Source of the DNA: Synaphobranchus kaupii
Taxonomy: Eukaryota > Chordata > Actinopteri > Anguilliformes > Synaphobranchidae
Length of the DNA: 64,000 bases
NCBI GenBank assembly: GCA_029718625.1
Contig: CM056391.1
Span: forward strand, 7,687,861 to 7,751,860
Direction of reading: 5' to 3'
Part shown: positions 55,086 to 64,000 of the stretch, piece after piece
How positions within the stretch are numbered: position 1 is the stretch's first letter
Layout of the letters: each line of letters opens with the position of its first letter
Program-made: the position numbers and the translations under genes
The notes under the pieces: model-generated
The model's database searches: none
Seen by the model: the letters and a program-made list of their open reading frames with translations, nothing else
Told to the model about the DNA's origin: nothing

Positions 55086-56725
55086 TACACATGCAAATGC
55101 ATTCCCATGCCCAGTAGTGAACTTGTTTTTACAGCAGGGAACTGTTGCTCTCGATTTGCCATGACAACAGCTTCGTGTTAAGACAGCGATTTCCTCAATA
55201 ACCTGCTGAGGGCTGCCACAGTGAACAGTAAGCTGTGAATTCACCCATGCCAACCATTCACTAAATACTGAACCATCATGACAAGCTGCCAAGTTGCAAG
55301 TATATTTACATTCTTAATAATTTCCTGAAAGGATGGTTAAAATTATATCTAAACTAAAGGATAAAATACCTATTGCAGCTTTATCCCAAAGAAAATTAAT
55401 TTACCCAATTCAAGTGTCAAGTTTACCTAAATAAGCTATCACCGCCATGCTGGGGCACTGGCATGCATGCTATATCTTCAATATTAGTGAGGAGACGAGC
55501 ATCACATTTAGCACAGCGATCCTACGACGTTTCGACTTTGTACAGTTTCCCACAGTACTGTAATTACACGATGTACGAGTAATTAAACAGCAATTAAAGG
55601 GGAAAGTACCGGTTTTGTCGATCACAAGTCATTGTGATCTTTAGGATTATGGCATGTATCATGAGTCCAGTTTACTAACCGCAATAATTGATCATCTGCT
55701 CGTGTTTCACATTTGTGAAACAAGCCCCAGGTATCCAGTGCTTCTTTCACACACGCACACATGCACGCACGCACGCACACGCACACACATTCACTTCCAT
55801 CTGTAGATCTGCTTTCCAGGACGCAAGTTAACCCTCTGGGCTGGAGGAAGAAGCAGGGCCCGCTGCAGAAAGCCTTGATTGCTGGCGCATGCATGATGGC
55901 TCAAGAATACCGTCATGACAGAATGAGCGCGACACACGTACAGACACTCCGGTCAGAGCCAAGAGTCAGCCTTCATGCTGGGAGATACAGCCAGGTATAG
56001 GGTACTGCCGACCTCCACCCCAAACTTTACGCTCAACTAAAGAAATCAGAAATTTAAAAATAACCAGACTGTGAGTAGTATTATAGATGTGTTTTCACCA
56101 TTTACACAAGTGTATCTATTTTTCAAATTCATTAGGTTTTTTTTTTTTACGTGTAATAGGCGGCCGTGTTACATATTGGTCTGGGGAACTGGACAGGACA
56201 CTCACAGGATAAATGGATTGTATGTGTAAATGTCATCTGTGTAAAATGCCACTCTGGATAAGCGCATCTGTCTATTTAATGTAATGTAAAATTTAATGAA
56301 CGCATTCTGGTAACTGCCATTTCGCGCTCTGCTGTTTTTACATAGAATCAGTGAGCTACTTAATGGCGAACATACTGACCTTGTGCACTGTTTTTTTTGT
56401 CGATGTATGTGAAGCTTAGAACCATCGGTAACAGAGAGCGACATTGAGTCTATGCTACGTCAAGGCTTGTACAGGAAGTCTGTCAGTTTAACAGGCAAAG
56501 AACCATAATGTCTTCCTTAACCTGAGCAGTTAAGAGGAAGCCTCGCCTCCCGCGTTGAGTAAGCGCCACACCGCAATCTGAAATCCCCACAGGCGGCCGG
56601 GGTATGCTGTTGCTATAACGATGCAATCTTCCCAATGAGAATAAATAGCAGTTAGAGATGTAGAGATGCTTGTACAAGGACCAGAGAACCCTTGCACCTA
56701 GAAACAGAGGAATACTCTTGTTACA
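55086..56725. other. Gene-poor DNA
   Basis: One further short CA/CGCA run at 55750-55790. No exon recognised. Confidence 0.35.
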
Positions 56726-56727
56726 AA

Positions 56728-56759
<32 letters not shown>

Positions 56760-56815
56760 AGTCTTTATTATCCCCATGGGGCCATTTGTTTGGCAGCATA
56801 GTGACAAGTAACCAC
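56726..56815 (-). repeat. Non-LTR retroelement 3' end with (TTAG)n
   Basis: About eight TTAG units followed by AGTCTTTATTATCCCCATGG, the common end of LINE-type repeats in fish with a simple-repeat tail, here inverted. Confidence 0.5.
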
Positions 56816-57420
56816 ATAACCATTGAATTAATATACAACAGATAAGCATTTAAAGACATAAAGAAAAGTCGGAAATCCAACAGAGGTCAGTGTCATATCA
56901 CTTCCTGCAGTGCAGCCATGTAAATCCCACTGACTGCAACTTAACGCCCTGCGTTTGAATCAGCACCATCCTGATTATGGAGAGAGGCCGGTAATGTTCA
57001 CCAGCCCTGCCCACCTACAGAGGTGTAAAATCCAGGTTCAGAAAGGAAAACGCCTCCCCAGTATTTTGTTCCAATCACCTGGAGGTCGTGGGTGGAAGAA
57101 ATTACACATGGCAGGACTTTTAATTTCTGACCCCTGGACTTTACACCAATGCCCGCTAGGACACCAGCAGTTTGGATTCACCATCCTGTTCATGGGATGG
57201 GGCAACGTGCGTAGGACTTTATTTGAGCAAGCGTTTCTCCATTAGGGACAGGTTTTATTCTCCATAAACCTTTGTGGCTCTGTGATTGTGTACCAGGAAG
57301 CTTGTTCTTTCAGCATGTTTTACTTTAACAAATTGACCCACATTAGTCTATAGTCCCCAGTTCCCATGCCTGTTTAGTTTTTTAAAAATCATTTTGATTT
57401 TATATAGCTTTAAATTTTTG

Positions 57421-57745
57421 TCTGGTATTATAAGTGCAATACATTTTTATGGAAATTGGCAGTGATGACTTCTTCCTGACGCCTGTGTAAATATAAAAGG
57501 GCCTGGTATTTATGGCTGTAACATTCCCAATGCATAAATACCCTTGCAATACCATTAGTGTGGTGACGTGGAATTAGTCAATAAAAAAAAATAAAGTATA
57601 CAGAAACTACAGGAAGTAAAGTTGAAAGAAAAGCAAGCAGAGGGAAACTGTTTAATGTTTCTCCAGCTTATCATAAGTTAAAACAGGGGTTGCGTTTAAG
57701 GAAAAGGGTTTAGATGCCATTACACACACGTCTCCTCTGAGAGGA
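57421..57745 (+). repeat. Local duplication, copy A
   Basis: Starts TCTGGTATTATAAGTGCAAT and includes ATATAAAAGGGCCTGGTATT and GTGTGGTGACGTGGAATTAG. Matched by copy B at 59035-59420 in the same orientation. Confidence 0.75.
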
Positions 57746-57804
57746 CTGTCTCTTTCTGCTCCACACCATTAATTACTGAAGTAGCTAATTGCAGTCATTT
57801 AGCA

Positions 57805-58537
57805 CAGTGGTTCTCAAACCTGGTCCTGGGGACCCCCTGTGTATGCTGGTTTTCGTTCCAACCACAATTGCAATACTTGAATTTTAACAAGCTGTTCATT
57901 TTTCTTAATTAGGTGTTTTTAATGTTTAGAGGGATTATTTACATTCTTAAGCCACATTATGTTAGTAATAGCTATGCATGCTATGAAGAATAAAAGTCCA
58001 ATATTCACATTGTGCTCTATTGTAAACAATTAAAAGGAGGTAAAAAATGTTTTAACTGATCAAATTAAAGACTGAGGTGAATCAATTGGCTCATAATTGG
58101 TGAAATTGTGGACACATGGTCACTAAAACTAACCGTTTGGTAAATAATGAAGAATTCAAAGACAAAGCAAATGATAACGAGCCAAACCTGCATTGTGTTA
58201 ACAAGTTTAAGGAAAAAATTATGAAGGAACTTAAACTTGTGTTCAATTACCTAATTAGGAGCCTATTCACCTGACTTCTTACCTCTTCTTTGTAATTGTT
58301 TGCAATATAACACAATAAGCATAACGAACATGGGATTTTTTTTCTTCAAAGCATGCATAGCTATTGCTAACATAACGTGGCTTAAGAGAGTAAAGAGTTT
58401 AAAGTGTTCTCTCTATACAATAAAAACACCTAATTAAGAAAAAATAACAGCTTGTTAAAATTCTGGTATTGCATTTGTGGTTGGAACGAAAAACAGCATA
58501 CACAGGGGGTCCCCAGGACCAGGGTTGAGAACCACTG
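57805..58537. mobile_element. Palindromic hAT MITE, copy 2, perfect 8-bp target duplication
   Basis: CAGTGGTTCTCAAACCTGGT ... GGTTGAGAACCACTG, flanked by ATTTAGCA on both sides (57797-57804, 58538-58545). Same family as 44190-44950. It inserted between the two copies of the local duplication. Confidence 0.85.
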
Positions 58538-58548
58538 ATTTAGCAGAC

Positions 58549-58634
58549 AGTGTGTGTGTGAGAGTGTATGCGTGTGTGTGTGTGTGTGTGCGTGCGTGTG
58601 AGAGAGAGTGTGTGTGTGTGTGTGTGTGTGTGTG
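58549..58634. repeat. (TG)n microsatellite with GAGAGA
   Basis: TG run interrupted by GTGAGAGAGAGTG. Confidence 0.85.
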
Positions 58635-59034
58635 CCACACTAATGAACCCACAGAGCCCAAGGCAGAGACTGACTCATGGACTTGTGACACAGATTAGGA
58701 ATGACGTCCTTGGTGGTTGTTACGTCACAGTCTGCACAGAGACAGAGGACTGGGAGGCAGTGTGTATAGTACACTGCAGAAGCCAACCCGGATATCTCAA
58801 CTGGACAGAGCCTTGCCTCGGGCCTCACACTTACTATAGAGATGTGAGTTAGACACAAACGAACCTCCTCTGGGACACGGAGCGTCAAGAGAACCAATGC
58901 AAAGCAGTTGTAAGAGCGATCATCTCCCCCTCAGCTAAATTCAGAGCTTTATGTAACTGTGTAGACCAGGGGGTTTTCAACAGGTTTTTAATCCAAGGAC
59001 CCCCACCTAGGTGCTCATTGGCACCCCGCCCATT

Positions 59035-59420
59035 TCTGGTATTATAAGTGCAATACATTTCTATGGAAATCGATTTCTTCCTTGACGACCCGTGTGCCTA
59101 TAAAAGGGCCTGGTATTTATGGCTGTAAAACCCTTGCAGCACCATTGGTGTGGTGACGTGGAATTAGTCAACAACAGAAAAAGACGTATATAGAAAATAC
59201 AAAAAAAAATAAGCAAGAAAGAAAAGAAAGAAAAGCAGAGGGAAATTGTTGAGTGTTGCTCCAGCTCATCGTAAGTTAGGACAGGGTTGCATTTAAGGAA
59301 AAGGTTATATAACGACGGCAGAGACTGCGGAGAGGACAACGGACCCGCCTATTGAAAACCCAGGGCTTAGATGCATCATGAAAAAAGACATCATTACACA
59401 CACTTCTCTTCCGAGAAGAC
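59035..59420 (+). repeat. Local duplication, copy B
   Basis: Second copy of 57421-57745, with an extra segment of about 55 bp near 59308-59362. Its left edge abuts a fragment of the GGTTTTCAACAGG hAT family (58965-59030). Confidence 0.75.
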
Positions 59421-60159
59421 TTCATTTGAGGGAGGGCGATTGTTCGGAGAAGGGTCACTTCTCGCTGAGTCATCTTTAACTCAGTCCTTTGAAAAATATC
59501 GTCTTTTGTTTTTATTTTTTTATCTGAGGTTTGGTTAGTATGCAGCCACAGCACATGTCTTCAAGGAGGCCAGTGCCGTTAAAGCTCTGATCAGAGCAGA
59601 TCATTATCAGAATAATAATTCACTATTCACTCACCAAACTACTGCACGCCGCTGCTGTAAAAAAAATATATATATAAAACATCAGCCTGTAATAGTAATC
59701 TGTGGGATATGGAATGTTTTCATCCACCAAAATGAAATCCCGCTGTCCAAAAATGAAACTCCAATTATCAGCTTTTCATATCCACATAACCTTTCAGGGG
59801 GCGGCCGGTCTCAAAACAGCTGTAGGCAACACAAAGCAATCAGATCCCCTGTCACAAGGCTGTCTGGCGTTATTTTCTGACCTGCACAGAGAGAGTTTTA
59901 AAAAGTTTAAAAATCCAAAACACATTAATTTAAAGACTGATGATTACGACCGTTTTCTTTGAACAGAATAATCTTAAGTGATGTTATAAAACCCTTGGCT
60001 TGGGTTGATGCCACTGTCCATTGTGTTGTGATGGGGATACTGCATGCTAGGAGGTTCCATCTGAGGTCCTGACTGCCTGTAGAAAATTAAAGATTTGAAT
60101 AGTTAATCACGGTGTCCAAACCTTCTTCACATTGTCTCCCTCTCATCCTTTATGACTGA

Positions 60160-60376
60160 TTGGTTACCAGAATTACACAGATTTTTGGTGTCAGTCCTAC
60201 CATGAGGTCTAGTACATTTAATTTGTTGTGTGTGTTTCTTTCCTTGCCACAGTTTGAGTGTTTTTCTCCCCGCTGGAGGGCTGGTTTTTGTGCATTTTTC
60301 CTTCTGTTTCTCTGGACAGCATCATTGAGACAGTTCTCTGTAAAAAGCGCTATACAAATAAAATTGAATTGAATGT
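60160..60376 (+). repeat. L2/SINE-type retroelement remnant
   Basis: Ends CTCTGTAAAAAGCGCTATAC then AAATAAAATTGAATTGAATG, the 3' tail of L2-like LINE/SINEs. The limit at the left is uncertain. Confidence 0.55.
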
Positions 60377-61724
60377 CAATGTGGAACCACGTGCTTGACA
60401 AAAAAAAAACAGAAGGAATATTGTGTGTTATCCTTAACATTAACAACTCTAAATGTCTTGAGATTAAATAAACTATTTGGAACCGAAGGACCAAAAACAC
60501 TGTTTCCAATATCTTGTTCGATGAAGCTTGTATCTTTTTTTTGCAAACCTAATACAACTCAATGTTGACCTGCCAACAACATGCTGTTCCTGTATTAAAT
60601 TGTACTGGAAGCTAAAAATAGACTGCCTTTCTTGATTTTGAGCCATTGGTTCATTCAGAGTAAAAAGGGGCAATTCATTTATGGTAACAGTTGTAGCAGT
60701 ACAGCAGTTCTAATGTTGAGGAATGGCTTTACCACTGTTATGTATGTGACATAAAATTCACAGTGCAATTATCCTGTAACACTGGTTTTCTCGGTTGAAC
60801 TCTTTCAGTAAATATCCAGTAAATGATGTGTAAACTGTTAGCATTATACGTTGTTCGAGTTAAGGGCATCTGTCGAGTTACGTCATAATAAAGTCCAGCA
60901 TGCCACTATCAAAAACCAGTGCCCTTGGACATACAGCCAAATTGCTCAATGACATCTGTATGAACTATATAACATCTAACCTGGATTGTGCATGTTTGTT
61001 CATTGCAATTTGAGTATTTGCTGGGCAATTGAGTAATATGTTCTTTTGCCCTGTTGCATTAATTCCCAAATCCTATCTGTTGGAAGTGCCAGCAATGGAA
61101 AATGCTGGACGTTTCAGCAATAGCACAAATTCCCATTTAATTAATCTCTGTAATTCATAAATGTCATAAAATATAACTTCACCATAGCCATAAAAATCAA
61201 GGAGGCATATGTCTAAAGGACAGATTCTGAAATGCAGATATTTAGGCCTATGCTATTTATAAATACATTGAATGATTTTATGCCTGATATGGTATACAAT
61301 ACATGCATAACGATTTTAATATGAGGATGCATTTATAATGGTACACACAGGCATACATTTCAAAGAGTATGAGACTGATTAAGAAGCAAAAAAGAAAAAA
61401 CGGATATAAAGCCAATGTTACCGCTGATGCATATTTAAATGAATTCCTGTACTAATTCAATTTTTTCAAAATCATCATGAATTAGCTGTAGCTGTGTTTT
61501 TCTTGCATTTTAATGGCTTACCACAGATAAAAATAACTTCTGTCTCTCACTACGCTGAACAGAATGAAGATGGCTGGCATCCAATTACAGGCTGCTGCCA
61601 AGGACACAGAAAATTTCTGCTATTCCGAAATATCTTGACTACCGTCCATCGGTTATCGGGAAGTGGTGAAATCACACAGAACACCGTGTAGCCCAGGAAG
61701 GTCAGGGGTCATCTCCCCAGCAGG
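60377..61724. other. AT-rich upstream region of hp
   Basis: No exon recognised. It should contain the haptoglobin upstream control region, but I cannot assign individual sites with confidence. Confidence 0.35.
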
Positions 61725-61732
61725 TATAAAAA
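61725..61732 (+). promoter_or_regulatory. hp: TATA box of hp
   Basis: TATAAAAA lies 45 bases before the haptoglobin ATG, which leaves a short 5' UTR starting near 61755. A TATA promoter fits a strongly expressed liver secretory gene. Confidence 0.65.
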
Positions 61733-61776
61733 CCTGAACTTGCCAGAATATCACCCTCAGCTTCCTCTCCGCCATT

Positions 61777-64000
61777 ATGCAGTAAGTATTTATTTTTTTA
61801 ATTTACAGAGTGAAAAGCCTAAGGGGGTTAATACAGGCAGGAATGAATTTCACGTCTTGGTTTAAATGTGGGGTAATTAAGCAACTAGGGACTGTTGCTT
61901 CTTTTGACTGTGCAAAATATTAATGTCAGTGACTATTGAAAAAAAGTCAAACTGTTCTGGTTTTGTTTGAAAGTGTGAGAGTACAAGCCTTATGGAGAAT
62001 TTTTAAAAACAATTGTATAGTGCCTAAGTGTTTTAAGATATGATGGAGATAATTATGTTCAGAATGTACAGCATAGTACCTGATACATTTCTTTGCTTCC
62101 TTATTAAAATGCAGTTATAACACCAGGGTCCCATTGTCGATGCCACATTCTTGCTGTTTTCCTCAGGTCTCCTGTGGCAGTATTGCTCCTGATCTTTTGC
62201 CTCGGCCTCTCACATGCATCAGGTATGTCCAACCTTAAAAAAACCAAACATTTAACCAGCTTTTACAAACTTTTAAAATCAGTTCAATTCAACGGTGCTT
62301 TACTGGCATGTGCAACGTGAACATTAAAAAATTTTTTAATGAAAGTATACCATGTAAAATACAAACAAGCAAGGGTTGACATAAAAATTATAATATGTGC
62401 TTAAAAATTGGTTCGGAGAAATTGCCGTTTGCGCATTAAGAAGAATACTTTTCGACAACACAGAGCTTATATGCGTCTCTCAAGCTTTGATACTGTAAGT
62501 CTACATACATTCATCTGGCTGCTATGAGATCCTGCCTGCGTCAGTCATTCATGGGATCTGTGGAGGACAGTGCTTATCTTACAGCATTGCCCACCTCACA
62601 GTGTAGCATAGCCTAGCGCCGTTTCCGTTCAAACCCCTCTAGAGCACACACAGGTGGTTACGTCACCCGCTTCAGACGTCTCGTGCTGTCGAGGGTGACA
62701 GAGCCAACGAGGGCTCCTGCCTCCGCGCTGTGTAGATTTTAATCATCATTCTCAAGTGGCAAACTCACATTTCTCCTGTTCGCTCCCAGAAGTGCAATTG
62801 GTGGGCAATGCTATTGCCACTGTTAAAGGAAAATCAACTGAACATTTGCGCAAATGGAATGGAATGAAAACCAATTGAAAAATCATGTGTGTATGCTTTA
62901 ATTTTCACAATCGTGTGTAATTCAGTAGAGTAGTGGTTCTGGGAGCAAGATGGCGCTGCTACGCTATAGTCATATAGTACACTGTTTATGTAGTACTATA
63001 GTAAATAAATTCATATAGACATTAAGCAATTAAAAATTTAAATAATATTACCAAATAAATTAAATGTCCAGTGTGAACAGTAGTCATTTTAGTATAACGG
63101 ATGCTTTATCCATAAACATGAACTGAACTGAATATCACAAACACATGCAAACACATACTTAAACGCACACAGACTATTACTATTTTCAAAGACAGGTCTT
63201 TGTCTTTTCATAGAATATAGGCATAACATCCTTTATTCATTGCTGAAATTAATAAGTTTGTTATGTATTGCAAGTAATCTTCTTTACTATACATGAATAC
63301 CTTTGAGGATGTTTATGAGAATGGTCTGTGATTCAGAATATGCCATTCGACATTCGGAAAGTCATTCGGAATATGAAAAACCCACTTCCTAGTCTGACGA
63401 AGTGACCAATCTTTCCAGCATTTTGCGGTCCCGCTCACTCAACGACAAGCAAATCCCAGATAATCAAAATTAACTATGTGGCTTGATCTTGAATACCAGA
63501 GAGAATATCATAAATAAGGCAATTTCTTTCAACTACATTTTCCTGTTTTGCCAACTGTCACATTTTAATTCAGTCATGTTTGAATTCCTTTACTCCCTCT
63601 ATGTACACATGGGACACTCGTCCATCTTAAAACATTATTTCACTCAATAGCATTCAAAATAATAGGACTGAAAAGGCACTGGCACTATTCTACCACTTAT
63701 GAGTAGAAGGGCAGCCATTTTAAGTCAAGCCTCCACACTCCAAAATGGTGACACAGCTGCTCATATTTCACGCGACTGAAACAAAGGCATCATTATCGGT
63801 GATGTCAAATTCTAACACTCACAAGAACCACATACACTGCCTGTTTAGTTAAGTATCCAGTAAAAAAATAATGTTTGCATTTATCTGTATAATAAAGTTA
63901 AGGACAAATATTGATTGAATTGGATTGGATTGATTTTTCAGTGCACAAGAGGGCCGAAATAAGGTCCCGGCGCATGGTGGGTGGCGTCCTCGCCAAACGT
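61777..64000 (+). CDS. hp: Haptoglobin, 5' part (three exons; 3' end outside window)
   Basis: Exons 61777-61781 (ATG CA), 62167-62222 and 63942-64000 (open) join in phase. They encode a signal peptide (MQSPVAVLLLIFCLGLSHA), a very short propeptide (VHKRAEIRSRR) and the start of the serine-protease-like chain, MVGGVLAKR. Haptoglobin is a plasma protein that captures free haemoglobin; its protease-like domain is catalytically dead. No complement-control (CCP) domain lies between signal and protease-like chain, as is known for fish haptoglobin. Splice signals: CA|GTAAGT, CCTCAG|G, G|GTATGT, TTTTTCAG. Linkage with dhodh supports the call. A true trypsin-like protease is the alternative, since the domain's active-site region is not in the window. 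Confidence 0.87.
62167..62222 (+). CDS. hp: hp exon 2: signal peptide
   Basis: Encodes SPVAVLLLIFCLGLSHAS, nearly the complete signal peptide, between TTTTCCTCAG and GTATGT. Exon 1 contributes only Met and two bases of Gln. Confidence 0.85.
62223..63941 (+). other. hp: hp intron 2
   Basis: AT-rich, with no further exon seen. Confidence 0.5.
63942..64000 (+). CDS. hp: hp exon 3: propeptide and start of beta chain (truncated)
   Basis: Encodes VHKRAEIRSRR|MVGGVLAKR. The (I/M)VGG start of a protease-like chain follows a four-residue basic site, RSRR. Confidence 0.85.

Noticed and set aside
61494..61691. 65-residue ORF before hp
   Set aside because: Ends before the TATA box, no splice signals or domain; likely chance.

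Overview
The window looks like chromosomal DNA of a ray-finned (teleost) fish. The genes have many exons and conventional GT-AG introns. The haptoglobin has the short fish form with no complement-control domain visible before the protease-like domain. The intergenic DNA is packed with fish-type Tc1/mariner, hAT and piggyBac-like elements and very long (TG)n arrays. A 500-base run of N marks an assembly gap. The species cannot be named from this alone.

Layout. (1) 1-10079, minus strand: the 5' (N-terminal) nine exons of a polycystin-1-like gene, best called pkd1l3: a signal peptide and short C-type-lectin-like exon, then the start of the large ectodomain. The gene continues beyond base 1. (2) 10080-14362: intergenic DNA between two divergent genes, filled with foldback elements, a solo LTR-like sequence and a CRE-bearing repeat. 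(3) 14363-23622, plus strand: a complete nine-exon dhodh gene encoding mitochondrial dihydroorotate dehydrogenase, 423 codons. All exon phases join without conflict. (4) 23623-42282: gene-poor DNA with a nearly complete Tc1-type transposon, several MITEs, a 16-copy 50-bp minisatellite and an LTR-like block. (5) 42283-46792: a possible small two-exon ORF (+) and an orphan class A G-protein-coupled receptor (-) in two exons, 385 aa. (6) 46793-61776: gene-poor, with nested hAT MITEs, a near-perfect 420-bp inverted repeat, a 21-bp/84-bp tandem array, huge TG arrays and a local duplication. (7) 61777-64000, plus strand: the first three coding exons of haptoglobin (hp), cut by the window end.

The order polycystin-1-like (-), dhodh (+), hp (+) matches the human 16q22 neighbourhood PKD1L3-DHODH-TXNL4B-HP as I remember it, so this is an old vertebrate linkage group. 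I see no txnl4b here; the orphan receptor lies where it might be expected. The genes do not form a pathway: dhodh serves pyrimidine synthesis in mitochondria, hp is a secreted haemoglobin scavenger, and the polycystin and the receptor are membrane sensors.

The most interesting signals are: (TG)n tracts directly abutting three dhodh splice acceptors; a decayed duplicate of dhodh exon 3; an element family with perfect 8-bp target duplications, no evident terminal inverted repeats and a consensus CRE; a piggyBac-like MITE carrying a CRE plus TATA box; and several very long DNA hairpins.
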